Assembly: GCA_036346405.1 (NCBI GenBank)
Contig: CM070563.1
Span: 27,093,600-27,157,599 of the forward strand
Source: Phyllostachys edulis
Taxonomy: Eukaryota; Streptophyta; Magnoliopsida; Poales; Poaceae
Direction of reading: 5' to 3'
DNA: 64,000 bases
In this document: piece by piece, positions 12,217 to 24,255 of the stretch
Layout: every line of letters begins with the position of its first letter
Position numbering within the stretch: position 1 is the stretch's first letter
The notes under the pieces: generated by a model
Database searches by the model: none
What the model saw: only the letters and a program-made list of their open reading frames with translations
What the model was told of the DNA's origin: nothing
Made by a program: the position numbers and the translations under genes

Positions 12217-15200
12217 AGGGATATCAATTGCGTCTGATTACCTGTATGCGCGGACGAATACCCTAATAAAAACATGTATGAACATCTTTCTTTGCCCACA
12301 GACGTCGAAACGAGTACAATTTCTTGCCCATCAAGCAAACGGGCACGGGCATAGATAAGGTTCACCCGTGTCCGCTTCGCTCGATTACCCACAACCTACA
12401 CTGACAGGTGGCACACCCCTACTAAAACCCTATTCACTCCATGGTCTTACTCGATCACTCCAAGTCCTAGGCTCCCAGCCGCCAGCCTCCTCGAGTCTCG
12501 ATCTTCCTCACGCACACCCTCCCCCGATCCAGATCTTCCTCCCCCAGTCCCCCGTCCTCCTCCCGGCTGGCCGCTGCCCCGACACCCGTCCTCCTCCAGG
12601 CCAGCAGCTGCCCCTGTCCTCCTCCTGGCGAACCGCCACCCCCATCCTCCTCCCGACTAGCCTCAATCACCCATGCCAATTCTCCAAGAACTCCAGATCT
12701 GCCCCATCATCCCGTCCTCCTCCTAGCCAACTACCTCCCCGTCCTCCTCCGTGGCCGACCGCCACCGTCGCCTCCTCGCCCCCGCGGCTCCTCCTCAACG
12801 TTGGTCTGACTCCTCCTCTGCTGGCCTCCTCCTCAACCCCCCAAGGAAGTTGCTACGATGAAACAAGTACTAGGTTACGTGGAATGTCTAGTTGGTGAGA
12901 AGGAAAATGTAGGTATGAGCACAATTGAAACTTTTCGATTCTACCACTGTTTGACCAACCAACCATATTCTCGTTACTATTTATCCTTATCATGCCGATG
13001 TGCATTCTTTATACATTAATGTCCTTGCGCTGCTCTTTCGGTTTGGATTTGAAGGGTAAAGTCCAAAGGATTTCGACTTGAGAAAGATTTCGTTGGTATG
13101 GTTGTTTCTTGTAATGTGGCTTTATCATTCTCATATTGTGATTTCCATATGTTGATAATGTATATCTGGTAAATCTTTGTGGAATTCGTTGTTCTAATTT
13201 GATGTTCCATTTATGCAGAGAAGCTTAGTTTATTGGAAGGAAAAATTAGTAGCTACCAGCTTGAACTCCATAATAGGGCAAGGATTGTATATGAGTTGAA
13301 GGAATACCTTGAGGCTGAGAAGCTTAACAACAAATTTTAGCCCCAACTAGAAGAAATATCCATTTACTACGTTAAAAGCATTGCTCGTATTCAGTCTTAG
13401 TTTCTATTGATCTCATCAAGTTGGTTATTTTGTCTGTAACAATGTTACCTTAGAAAATCTTTGTTGGTGAATGATGCGATTATTGAGATATTGACTTCAA
13501 AGAAACCGGTTATTCTGTTACAATACCACAGCTTTCCAGTTGTATCTTAAACTCCAAAAATCTGAATTGATCTTATATGTTCCTTCTTTATGCAGGCAAT
13601 GCTTATAGAGATTCACAGCATGGAGATTGCTTTACGGAAATTTGCAAGAAGAAAGTGATATTGATCAGAGCATTAACATGCTATTAATATTGGATTGTGA
13701 ATCAAATAGCATTCCAGGTAGTCAATGTGATACACCTAATGAGCATACCACGGTACCTGCAATTGATGAAGCAGGTAAATCAATCCACTTAAAGAGGTCC
13801 ATATCAAATTGTTCTTACAAAGTTGTTTGGTGGCATGTCTATCATATACGATATTAAATACCTATCTTAGAATGTATGTCAACACATGGCCATGAGTTGA
13901 AAACTTCATATTTCCTTTATGGTAATTCTACACTTGCTTTTGAAATTTCTGAACTTCTTTCTGCCAAAAAAGCATAGCAATTTCTTGAGTTGTATATCTA
14001 CCACTGTCCCATATACATATTTCCATTAACTTCACATTTCATGTTTCCATTACATGATGTTATATTTATCAAATATGAATTCTATTGAACCATGTGGTTT
14101 CCGTCTTCTACAGCCACTACTCCAAATGTAGAATGTCAGTCGGAAATCGACCCAGGCAGCAAGCAAGTGCAAAGTCCAGCATCCCTTAAGGCAAGTGCCC
14201 ATTTGATTCTACTATTTCTCTATCATCGGTACAATACAATCCCCACATTCCGTAGTTCTATGCATACATTAACAAAGTGAATTCTCTACATGCATGCCGC
14301 ATTCTTCCTTGCCACCTCCAAAGCCAAAAGATGCAAATGCAGAAACAGCTAATTGCCAGTAGATGCAAATGCAGAAACAGCTGATCGACGAAAATTACTA
14401 AATGTTTGGAATGTGATTTTCATTTTGTTTTCGTGTGTAGGACGCTTGTTGGAGGTAATTGTATGACTACTAGTAAGCTTGTTGATTGAACTACACGCTT
14501 GTTGGAGGTACGTAGGATCTATTTGAACTTTGAAATGCAAAGCATCAGATAAAATATGGACCCCTTGTCTCACCTCAGGTACGATAACAGCTTGCATAGT
14601 ACTTTCCAGAACTTCAGCTGATGCTTGTTGGATAGTTTGCTCAACTGTATCAACTAGTGCAGTAATTGATGCTTCGGCAACTACCTCATATACAACATTA
14701 TCTCCACAAGCATGACCTCGCTTATGGCTTCAGCTACAACATCAACTTGGATAGTGTCTCAAAGAACTTGACTAACTCTTTATTTGTAGCCCGATTGCAT
14801 AAAGTATGCTTGATAGTGTCTTCGATTATGCCTTGGATGCGACTTCTATTTGCAAGGTATTTGATGGAACCTCAAGCGATGCTTGATTTGGAGCTTCTCC
14901 TAGCTAGATTTCATCAATTATGCCTCCACTTGATGCCCGAGTTCTACTCTTGTTGCAAACTTAATTTGTTTATATGTGAGGAACTATACCAGTTTGTATT
15001 TCCATTTTATTTGTTGAACTTGATTAATTGTTGTCTTATCGAACTTGATGTGTGAATTGTGATGAACTTGATTAGTTGTTGAACGTGTGATGCATCGTTG
15101 ATGTGTGAATTGTAACGAACTTGGTGTGTGCATTGGCCGCGGGTAAACGAGCATGCCCGCGGACGGTGATGCATTGTTCGCGGGTAAATGGATATGCCCG

Positions 15201-15351
15201 CTGGCGATGGGTACCCGCGGGCAACCGGTATGGACGAGGTTCTTCGTCTGTCGTCCTTCGCAGGCATACTTGTGGGGAAATCAGCGTCATGGGTATGAGT
15301 ATAGACAAGTACTACCCGTATCCACCGCATCTGATTGTCATCGTTAGACAT
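12217..15351. mobile_element. Possible hAT-like element carrying gene pieces
   Basis: The left boundary TAGGGATATCAATTGCG and the right boundary, read on the minus strand as TAACGATGACAATCAGATGCG, look like diverged inverted termini. The subterminal zones at 12300-12370 and 15130-15240 are rich in GCGGGTA/GCCCGCG motifs, as in many grass hAT elements. No convincing 8-bp target duplication was found. The interior holds a CT-rich leader (12470-12850) and the exon-like pieces at 13219-14190. Boundaries are tentative. Confidence 0.33.
13219..14190 (+). pseudogene. Multi-exon gene remnant encoding a coiled-coil-like protein, unidentified
   Basis: Three exon-like blocks with splice-like borders. 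13219 onwards follows TTATGCAG and reads EKLSLLEGKISSYQLELHNR, then RIVYELKEYLEAEKLNNKF, stop, PQLEEI. 13597-13774 follows TTATGCAG, reads AMLIEIHSMEIALR, then shifts frame to ESDIDQSINMLLILDCESN and TPNEHTTVPAIDEA, and ends before GTAAAT. 14114-14190 follows TTCTACAG, reads ATTPNVECQSEIDPGSKQ, and ends before GCAAGT, a possible GC-AG intron. The first block is heptad-like and rich in Leu, Glu and Lys. I do not recognise the family. The TAG after NKF and the frame change in the second block indicate a pseudogene. A coding-like minus-strand frame at about 14550-14715 (VEQTIQQASAEVLESTMQAV) is also unassigned. Confidence 0.5.
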
Positions 15352-15737
15352 ATTGATTGTTTGAATTAACGTTTTCTCAATATCGACTTTTGTTGGTGTT
15401 TGCCAAACTGTATTGGACTAGTACTAGCTAGGAGACATCAGACATGACCTGTAGTAGGGTAGTGCTGTCTACTAGCTGTCTGTGACATTTCTATAGCGTT
15501 TACATGTACTAGTATACAATAAGCATGCAGTACACACCAGATTGACCTATTCCCCTAGTATCTTTCCCTTCGGTGATGGCACCGTGAAAACCGATCTGGC
15601 ATGAACTCGACACACTGGTTGCCGGCAGTACTACGTACATCGGTACATGTTTGAAAAGCAGTGTCGGCGACGCCAACTTTCAAACTTCACATGCAAATAG
15701 TTCCCTTCTTGGTGCCAAGCCATCTACTGCGCATTAA
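15352..15737. other. Spacer; nothing recognised
   Basis: Mixed-composition sequence between the putative hAT-like element and the MULE target duplication. No long frame, repeat or terminal signature was seen. Confidence 0.5.
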
Positions 15738-15746
15738 CAAGAATTT

Positions 15747-18700
15747 GGCCTTTTTTGAAATAATATTTTTTTAAAAAATAATTACAAAAATATATAGTCG
15801 ACAGTCGACAGAGACCCTCTCCCGTTCTATCGCTGACCCGGCCATCTATCGCCAGTTCAACTGACAACAGAAAGACTAACCCTATAAAACCCTCTCAAAA
15901 TTTAGCTCAGGACTCATTCTTATTCAGAAAAAATAGAAGGGGAGAAGAGTAGAGGGGAGGAGAGAAGCTAGCGAAACGCTGCCCGCCGATTGCCTACCTC
16001 TCGGGTATTTTTTAACCGAATGTATTACATAGTTTTAGATGTACTGATTCACTGTCTGAGATAATTTTACATAATAATTTTTTGGGTAGTATAGTTTTAG
16101 ATATGCGGTTAATCGTGGAAATGTTCTTTATGGTGCAGTGCGTCAAATATGTCCGACATCGTCATTTTCAAAATTTACTAAGGTCAAGGGACTATTCTGG
16201 AGAGTCTCGAGGGGATTGATTTGCGTTATTTCTAATCGGCGACCGTGCCCCTAGTAAGACCAGAGCAGCGTACATGGGGCGTTGTGATGCGGTGGTTGTA
16301 CCACATATTCCAAGTGGACCGCGATGTGTATGATCTGAGATTGAGTTGTCTTTCCCTACGGAGAGGACGACTCACATATTGGGAGTTAGTGTAGTTTAAG
16401 GGACCAAATTCATAGCAGTCATATGTACGCATCGCGAGGGAGGCAGGGTAGAAATTGGTCCTTCTGGTCCAAGCATATGCCAAACCCACTCCTCCAACCG
16501 CGGCTGAACAAGAAGGGGGTGCTGAGGTCGAAGAGGAAGTCGGAGACTGCAGTCACAGCGCGGCGCACACAATAGCTGAAGCTCCCGGAGTTGCTGATGT
16601 TGTCGATGAAGACCCTGTGAAAGTAGCTCCTAAGATCAGGCAAGCTAGTAGTCTTGCTGACGAGGGTGAGGAGGTGGAAACCGTAGTGCAAAGGATGGAT
16701 CTCGAAGATCGAGACTACATGGCATTGTCTAAAGATGAAGGTTCCGATGACGAGGATGACGTGGACCAGCAGACGGTTCCATCCGACTGGAACACATACC
16801 AGTTCGACAACCTCGTCGTCAACGAAGGCTCCCGTGTGCCGTGGGAGTATGACTAGAGTGAGGTCAGGCTAAGAGCTATGTACAAATGCAAGGAGGCCGT
16901 GCAGGACGCGGTCAAATTCTGGGCCTTGTCGGTGCGGCGCACATTCAAAGTCATCAAGTCTACCCCAAGATTCTACGACGTGCGGCATACAGGGATGCCC
17001 TTGACGAGTGCACGTATTTTAGCCAAAGTGGGACACCTACTAGAAGTGCTCTATAGTGGTCCCTCACATATGCGTTGTTTCTGAGTCAGTGCAGTCCCAC
17101 CAGAACCTGTCATCAGGCTTCATCGCCAACCTTATGTACAATGAGATCGTGGATAATCTAGATTTTGAGCCACGATCCATCATTCGGGCGATTGAGGCAA
17201 GGTTCTAATACACAATTAGCTATGCCAAGGCTTGGAGGGCAAAACAGAAGACATTGGAATCAAGGTGGGGCACGTTCGAGGATTCCTACCACAACCTCCC
17301 TAAGCAACTTCGAGTCATACAAAACAGAAATCCTAGCACCCATATCAACATTCAAGACGCCACGCACCCGAAGTAGGCCAATAAGAGGGTATTGCAGCGA
17401 GCATTCTTCGCGTTTGGTCCATGCATAAATGCATTCCGGTACTGCCGTCCAATCTTGTACGTAGATGACACATTCTTGACTGGGAGGTACAAGGGCTATA
17501 TACTAACTGCAATAGTGGTGGACGGGAACAATCAAGTTCTTCCTGTGGCATTCGCTTTCGTTGAAAGCGAGAACACGGACAGCTAGTTGTGGTTCCTGAA
17601 GAACGTGAGGATTTCTGTTGTGCAAGGCTGTCCCAACGTATGCCTCATACATAATCGGCATGCAGGCCTGCTACGTGCAATAACCCAGCTGCAACAAGGA
17701 AAGAACGTACCACTTCCATGGCCAGATCTGCAGAGCAGGTTGTGCATGAGGCACTTGGGTGCAAACTTCTACAAGTAGTTCCGCAACAAAGGCTTGATGA
17801 ACCTGTTCAAGCGGCTGTGCAACCAGAACCAGCAGCAGAAGTTTGAAACACTCTGGAAGATTCTGGATGAGCGGACCAAGACACACAGAAGAGAGGCAGC
17901 GAGAAGGGTCATCCCAAGAGCTGACTAGGCCCCCGAAGCAGTGCCAGAGATACCCACAGATGCTCCTGGATTGACGAGGAGGACGGGGGCGCATGTGAGA
18001 TGCTTCTCGGACTGGATTGAGCACGAGCCTAAGGAGAAGTGGTCGCTGCTCCATGATAGGGGTGGCGCTCGATATGGTGTCATGACAACTAATCTAGCCG
18101 AGGTGTATAACTGGGTTATGCGCGGCGCAAGGTGCCTCCCTTTGGTGGGAATTGTGGAGGCAATTCTCTGCGGTACGACGAAGTACTTTGTTGACAGAAG
18201 CAACAACGCGTCGCTCGCCATGGCAAATGACATAATACTCTACTCTGCCATGATCGCCAAGTACATGGAGGAGAAGAGCAAGAAAGGTGAGATGCACCAG
18301 GCATTCAAGATGGGCACAAGGGAGCTTCGTTTCGAGGTAATGTGCAGGGATAAAGGACGCCACGGGACGAACCGCAAGAGAGTTACCCCACGAGTGCACG
18401 CTACACCGCGATAGTTGCACATGCACTTGCAACAAGCCTCTTCTTCTGCATAGGCCCTGCTCCCATGTCATAGCTGCATGTTCGATAGTGGCGCAGCATC
18501 CCGGTAAGTACCTGTTTGTCTATTTCACCAAGGAGGTAGTGATGCAAACCTGGACCGCGAAGATGTATGGTTATGCTGTGGTTGGCCATTTCACTGGCCA
18601 TCCGACCTAGGAGCAACTAATCTAGGCCATGGACATTGATAGGCTCAAGGAAAAGGTTGGCCGGCGACAGATACGGCGCATCAGGAACAACATGGACGAA

Positions 18701-19396
18701 GCAGAAACCGGACATCGTACGATGAAGTGCTCCATTTGCAAGGAGTCTGGGCACACCTTCAAGAAATTTCCCACGAGAAATCCTTAGGACGAAGTAGACA
18801 TCGGCGCTCCGGACGTCGCCGCGGGGACCTCATCCGGTTACTCAACTCGAGACAGTCCACATGGGGGACGTTGAGGTTGCGACCAATGTTATTGCCAATG
18901 TTCTAAATTATGTTATTGCACGGACAGTAGTAATATGTTATTGCCAATGTTCTGAATTATCATTTTAATTCAGTGTTATGATGTTTTGCTGAATGTTATG
19001 TAATATCAGTGTGATTTATCATAGTTTTAATAGTAATGGCAAGTTCACATTTGTTTCCTTACATAATATGCACTGCATATACATGAGCAAGTGTATGAAT
19101 TCCCGGGCGCATCGCAATATAATTACCTTCCTACTTACAAATCATTCATACCTCAATCTTTCTCGTAAAATTCTTCAGAAATTCACCGCACTAGAACAAC
19201 ATACGACGATCACAAAATGTTATTGCGAGTCTAACAGATTTTGTATCATTCAAAACGTATGAAAACCAGAAGGCGACAAACTTGTTTAGGATTTGAGGTA
19301 CCAGTCGCCAGTTGAAGTGGCTGGACCGACGACAGGAGGGGAGAGAGTCCCTGTCGCCAGTTCAACTGGCGATAGGTTTATCTTTTAAAAAAATTC
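15747..19396 (+). mobile_element. Mutator-like element (MULE/MuDR) with decayed transposase
   Basis: The termini are inverted and diverged: GGCCTTTTTTGAAATAAT on the left, GAATTTTTTTAAAAGATAA read inward from the right. Further in, both sides carry GACAGRGACYCTCTCCC and a TCGCCAGTTCAACTG motif (about 15850 and 19370). A 9-bp flanking repeat matches at 8 of 9 positions: CAAGAATTT (15738-15746) and CAAGAACTT (19397-19405). The length of 3650 bp and the MuDR-type transposase on the plus strand agree with an autonomous-size MULE. Confidence 0.78.
16250..18787 (+). pseudogene. mudrA-like: MuDR-type transposase, many nonsense codons
   Basis: Domains in order: an acidic N-terminal region (16500-16850); the MuDR DNA-binding region (RAMYKCKEAVQDAVKFWALS, KVIKSTPRFYDVR, 16870-16990); the MULE catalytic core (DDTFLTGRYKG, VVDGNNQVLPVAFAFVESEN) at 17460-17580; CLIHNRHAGLLRAI at 17643-17685; a CTCNKPLLLHRPCSHVIAAC SWIM zinc finger at about 18420-18480; and a zinc knuckle CSICKESGHTFKKF near 18730, whose last Cys is Phe. 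The second catalytic Asp of the SDRHAG motif reads Asn (HNRHAG). In-frame stops lie at 16854, 17206, 17374, 17584, 17776, 17926, 18608 and 18623, mostly where Gln is expected. There is also a frame change between 16990 and 17160. Clearly dead. The N-terminal boundary is approximate. Confidence 0.87.
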
Positions 19397-19412
19397 CAAG
19401 AACTTGCATGGC

Positions 19413-19415
19413 AAC

Positions 19416-19474
<59 letters not shown>
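19413..19474. repeat. (CA)n then (TA)n microsatellite
   Basis: A CA/AC tract runs from 19413 to 19460, interrupted once by AAAC, followed directly by TA repeats to 19474. It starts a few bases outside the MULE's right target duplication. Confidence 0.95.
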
Positions 19475-19735
19475 CACACCCTAAAGTGAGTTCTATGAAA
19501 AAATTCATTAAAGTCCACATTTTATTGCTAAATTTATGAATATACTTCTTTTATATATGAACAAGGGTATATAGCAAAAATAAAAGGACTTCAATGATTT
19601 TTTTAATCAAGTCGTATTAAAGCATCTTATAATTGATATTTAAGTATCTTGAAAATGATAAAGAAGTATAATATATTTGTTTAAGTCAGATATTAAAGTG
19701 GGAGTATGTACTCCCAAGAGTACTAAACAGGCATC

Positions 19736-19738
<3 letters not shown>

Positions 19739-19817
<79 letters not shown>
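19739..19817. repeat. (TA)n microsatellite, about 39 units
   Basis: A pure TA tract of about 79 bases. The long YIYIYI reading frames on both strands here are artefacts of the repeat. Confidence 0.97.
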
Positions 19818-19821
<4 letters not shown>

Positions 19822-20322
19822 TAGAGTTTTGGCATACCATGCCATGGAACTCTAGTACCACATATCTCCATCAATTATCTAGCATGTGCATTGCAACATT
19901 TAACTTCCATCACTTTTTCTCTCTCCGCTACACACATCCACATGCAATATCGATGGTATGAATATGTGGTACTAGTGTTCACTTGCATTCAACATCATTT
20001 TACTATATACCATGTCGTAGCTAGCCACATGCCACACCTCAGACCAGCCCAGCTACGCCACCGACGAATCAATCAAACACTAAAGAAATTTGCTGATTTT
20101 TGAAAGAAATTAAGGTGGCCTTTTGAACTTGGACCTCGGGCCATTGCCCCGGCGACCTGAGGCGGCCCAGCTTCATCTCTGACTATATATATATTGTGTT
20201 AATCTTATTGTCCTCGTGTTTGGCATGTTAATGTTAATTGAGTTTGCATGGACCTATACATGGGGATGGACTTGTACAAGTTGGGCTTGAGTCTTTGCAC
20301 TGTTACCATGTCTAGGATAGTG
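19818..20322. other. Spacer; nothing recognised
   Basis: Ordinary sequence with a short inverted similarity: GGCATACCATGCC and AGTACCACAT near 19830-19865, against GGTATGAATATGTGGTACT near 19955. It could be a MITE remnant, but no target duplication was found. Confidence 0.4.
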
Positions 20323-20330
20323 CTCGCATG

Positions 20331-20620
20331 TAGACCTGTTCACGGGTGGCCCGGTCCGCCAGCTCAGCCTGAGCCCGACCATGTTTGGGCCGAGCTTGGG
20401 ACTGCAAGTCCGGCCCGGTCCGAAATCCCCAAAAAAACAATTAAAAATGGAAATCTATTATTTTAATCATAGAAACGAATTAAATAATACCTTTTTATTC
20501 CGAAAAAGATTAAAATAATACATTTTAATACGAAATTCAACTTTTTGGGCCGGGCTCGGGCCTGCCAAATTTATACCGAGCTTTTCAAGCCCGGGCCGGC
20601 CCGATATTTGAACAGCTCTA
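20331..20620. mobile_element. hAT-type MITE, 290 bp
   Basis: Starts TAGACCTGTTCA and ends TGAACAGCTCTA, so the termini are inverted. A perfect 8-bp target duplication CTCGCATG flanks it (20323-20330 and 20621-20628). The subterminal parts are rich in GGCCCGG/CCGGGCC motifs. Non-coding. Confidence 0.93.
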
Positions 20621-20821
20621 CTCGCATGTAACATCGTAACTACATGGTAGTAGTGCTTAGTGGGGAGTTCTGAGGAGGCATGGAGTAAGAAGTGATTGAC
20701 CGTGTGCTTGTGTTATCTTGCATGCAGGTTTTAGTCGTTGTGCATGTTTAGACGTGGCGTCGATAGCAGATCAGGGCATTAGGCTCCTGCTGCACCATAG
20801 CATGTCTATTTATGTAGTTTG

Positions 20822-21072
20822 TGTTAAGAAAACGGGTTCAGACCGACAGTTTTGGTCCACAGTGGACTCCTTATCCATCCAATAGACTAGATAAATCAGG
20901 AGAAACCCCAACCATTATATTACAGTTTTACAGAAGAGTAATAAAGAGAAGCTAGAAGTCCTCTTGTATCTCTGTGTTCAATCCACTATTATATTCTTAT
21001 GTTTTTGTATTGTTCTTACGATTCTAAATTTGTCTACGAGATAATCGTTTGGATTGAAACGATTTCTCAACA
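20822..21072. mobile_element. Solo LTR, 251 bp
   Basis: Begins TGTTAAGAAA and ends TTTCTCAACA, a TG..CA pair with short inverted ends. The flanking 5-bp repeat is GTTTG (20817-20821) and GTTTA (21073-21077), 4 of 5 matching. No internal region or second LTR is adjacent, so it probably arose by LTR-LTR recombination. Size suggests a Copia or small non-autonomous element. Confidence 0.62.
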
Positions 21073-21077
21073 GTTTA

Positions 21078-22615
21078 TTGCCTCGTTGGCCTGTTGATTC
21101 TGGAACGAGTCAATAACGAGAAAACAGAAAACGACGCTTGGCAGTTTGCAGCGTCACAAACTCTGTGCGTGTTCTTTGTTGTTCATCATCTCCCACTTGT
21201 GATAGTGGGCGTTCACAAAGTGCGTGTGACCCCGGTCTTTGTGCCAACAGAAGACATGCAAGGATTCCTTGGGCAAGCTAGCTCCGATGCTTTTGAAAGT
21301 TCAAACCGTAGTAGAAGTACAAACCAATAATCCTACAATTAAATCGATCATAGTACAGCGCTTTTGCTAACTTCAAGTCGCCTTGAATTTTTTTTAAACT
21401 CAATTATCTACTATTGCACAAGATTAAATATAAAATTGTATTATCAAGTGATGTGTAATTTTAGTACAACTTTACTGTAACTTTTAATTCTATATGTTTT
21501 TGTATTTGTAGGGTTTACCTAGATTTACTTTTGTCTAATTTAGACTTTATTTTGTTTTGTTTTTGTATTTGTAGGGTTCACCTATATTTATTTTTATCTA
21601 GTTTAGAATTTTTCAACATATAAAAATATAAACCATTGAATGGTGATCCAACGTGCCAAAGAAAATGACCGTGTTTTAAAAAAAATTCAGATGACTATAA
21701 TTTAGTCGGCCCTAGTAATATCATTTGCAGTGAACCAATATTAGTTCACCCTTCCAACAGTTCACCAATTTAACCATAATCGTACTAGCACCACGATATT
21801 GATTTTAGTTAGCAAAAGGTATCCATGTGCCTCTTCGTGAAACTCTGGTGACTGCTGTTAAATTTATCCTGTCCTTCACTCTTGGGAGGAATCCAAACCT
21901 GAGATCTAATCTTACATGATTTTTTTTTGCTGGTGTCCAAGGCAGTCTCTCTCTCTCTCTCTCTCTCTCCCCCGCATATATGCCTCTCTCCGTTCAACAA
22001 ATACTTTTCTGTATTAAAACATCGACTGTATATCTTTCTATATTTCATGCTTCCAAAGACCTCTTTTAAGCCATTCAGGCACCTTTTCACTCTTCAGAAC
22101 TCACCTACTGTATGCTCCTTTTGAACCGAAATAGAAGCCGTTTTTTGCTTTGTACACATGGATTAAGAAGTAACATAAAAGTGGCCTAGCTTGTGCCCTT
22201 GAAGCGTAAGTGTAACCCACCCACCACCGGCATGCATGCATGATGCATGATGCATGGGCCAACGCAGCAACAAGCTAGCAACTAGCAACCAAAAGCGAGC
22301 GCCGCACCGCGCCACCCCATTAGCTCAAAGTGCAAACCGCTGCAGCGCCTCAGGTGCCTGCTTTCCCCGCCGCTGGTACGCACCGGCTAACTTGGCGCGC
22401 ATGCATGCTACAGGGGCTTTGCTAGCTGCAGGCTTTCCAGCCCTCTGTGCGATGGATTTGATGGAATTGACCTGTCCATCCGTCTCCGTCGGTCCTTGTC
22501 CACATGCATCGTGTATGTACGTCGGCCACATGCCCGTGTCGTCTCGAGTCGAGTCTGTCGGCGCTCTCTCTGGCTGGGCATGGAAATACATAACGGTCCG
22601 ACCACTGCGCATGCA
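21078..22615. other. AT-rich spacer; no gene
   Basis: Contains a direct duplication (21497-21612, listed separately), a (CT)n run at 21945-21969, and a CpG/GC-richer stretch at 22250-22600 open in several frames without protein character. Confidence 0.45.
21497..21612. repeat. Short tandem duplication, unit about 65 bp, two copies
   Basis: GTTTTTGTATTTGTAGGGTT followed by YACCTAKATTTA, TTTT and TCTARTTTAGA occurs at about 21497 and again at about 21562. Non-coding. Confidence 0.75.
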
Positions 22616-22618
22616 GAA

Positions 22619-22901
22619 TCTTTTTCAAAAAAATACTGAAATAAATAGTCAAATTTTCTTTTTACAAATCTAGCGTCATTTCAATTGTTCCTGAATTGCT
22701 CTTGTCTAGAGAGAGCATATGTCACTGAAGAATTCTCTGCCGTCAATTCAATCGGCGACATAATCCATATCGCCGATTGAAATGGGGACAGCTCTTTACC
22801 ATCAATTCAATTGGCGTTAGGGGTCAAGTTTTTTAATATTTTTTTTGACTATTTATTTCTGCATTTTTTTAAATGTATTATTTTTTTAAAAAAAAAAATC
22901 C
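22619..22901. mobile_element. MULE-like MITE with long AT-rich inverted ends
   Basis: The left arm ACTGAAATAAATAGTCAAA (about 22634) pairs with TTTGACTATTTATTTCTGCA (about 22845). The core holds CGCCGATTGAA and CAATTCAATCGGCGACA, the same palindromic theme as the window's larger MULEs. The target duplication is weak (6 of 9), so the ends are approximate. Confidence 0.55.
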
Positions 22902-23541
22902 TCGCTTGCATGCCCTCTTCTTTTTGTGCTTGCATGCATGCGTCCGAGAGAGCGAGGGGCCAGATCGATGGCCGCTGATATGGGGCCAGACGTGCATGGG
23001 ATGCCGGCGGACGGAGGGGGCGCAGGGGGCGCAGATTTGTCTTGTCAAGATGTCGCCGGTGCAACAGTGCGCGAGAGCCACGGCGGCCGTGCCCACGGGC
23101 CACCTGTATTCAGTTACGTGGACGCGCCGCTAACTGTGGCGGCCGTACGCACGCACGAGATCTTTTCCGGTCCGGTGCTGGGTTCGTGGGGGCCATCTGA
23201 TCTGATCTGATCGCCTCCACTCGCTGGCCAGCCTCCGTCAAATCGTCCTGTCTCCATCGTCAGGTTGCGTAGCAGGGGTACTGCCGTAGCTAGCTAGGAT
23301 TACCTGTGCTATACCGTAGTATACTGGAATCACATTTACAGCGGCCTGCGGTTTTTTTAATCTTCAGCTTGGGTCCGGCTCGGGATTTTTACTACTCCGG
23401 CAAGTGTCGTCTTACGCGGAATCATATTGGTACTCCACCAGTTACTCCATATTTCAGCATCTCAATTTGGGAATTTAGAGGTTTATATATGGGCAAGTCA
23501 ATATTCAACTATTTTATTTCAATATGGATAGTACTAATTAC
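22902..23541. other. Spacer; nothing recognised
   Basis: A GC-rich half (22920-23260) with overlapping open frames of no recognisable family, then AT-rich sequence. No terminal signature found. Confidence 0.45.
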
Positions 23542-23544
23542 TTA

Positions 23545-24252
23545 GGAGCTGTTTGGTTTGGTACCTTGTAAATAAGGGTAGAAAAAAAGATCAAAACTTG
23601 CGAGCGAGCTCGGTTCGTTAAAAACTCGGTTTGACTCGGCTTAAACTGGATCCCTTAATGAGCCGAGTCTGCAATTTAGCTCGTTTTTTTAACAAGCCGA
23701 GTTCGACCTGACTCACGAGTTGTTCGTTCAGCTCGTTAAGAAAACCAGACACAGCCCACTGTTCACAGTGCCAAGTTAATCAGCCGAGTTAATGAGTTTA
23801 TTAGTAACGAGATTAGCTTCAATTGTTAGTAACGAGCCTAACAAGCCGAGTTAACGAGTTTGAACAAGCCGAGCCAAGTTTGTTATTATGCTCGTTAGCT
23901 TAATGAGCCGAGCTCATTTTCTTAACGAGCCTTAACGAGTTAAGCCAAACTAAGCCGAGCTAGCTCGTTATCCACCCCTACTTGCAAACCAAACCAAACC
24001 AAATATTGGTAACATCAACGAAAATTCGCTATTGTTTGGTTTGCTACCAAAATTAAGTAACAACAATGAAATCCAATGTCACACGTTGGCAATCCGAGAG
24101 CGAGAAAACCGCTCAACAAAATTTTGACAACACCAAAATTTAGCTTTGCTATAATCGAAACAGCATTTTTTTGCTAATATTTGGTTTTGCCCAGATGTTG
24201 CCTACATAAAATTTTTGGCTCAACTCATTTTGGTCATCAACCAAACAACCCC
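23545..24252. mobile_element. Tourist-type MITE (PIF/Harbinger), interrupted by a hAT MITE
   Basis: Inverted ends GGAGCTGTTTGGTTTG and (right, read inward) GGGGTTGTTTGGTTGATG, flanked by the 3-bp TTA duplication typical of Tourist (23542-23544 and 24253-24255). Removing the nested 408-bp element and its duplicated 8 bases leaves about 292 bp, a normal Tourist size. Confidence 0.82.
23573..23980. mobile_element. hAT-type MITE nested in the Tourist element
   Basis: Starts TAAGGGTAG and ends CCACCCCTA. The flanking 8-bp repeats are CTTGTAAA (23565-23572) and CTTGCAAA (23981-23988), 7 of 8 matching. The interior is crowded with AGCCGAG/CTCGTTA motifs in both orientations. It must be younger than its Tourist host. 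Confidence 0.82.
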
Positions 24253-24255
24253 TTA

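Noticed and set aside
12368..12898. 176-codon Pro/Ser-rich plus-strand frame
   Set aside because: CT-rich leader-like sequence; composition explains the openness.
19640..19961. YIYIYI reading frames on both strands
   Set aside because: Pure (TA)n microsatellite translation.
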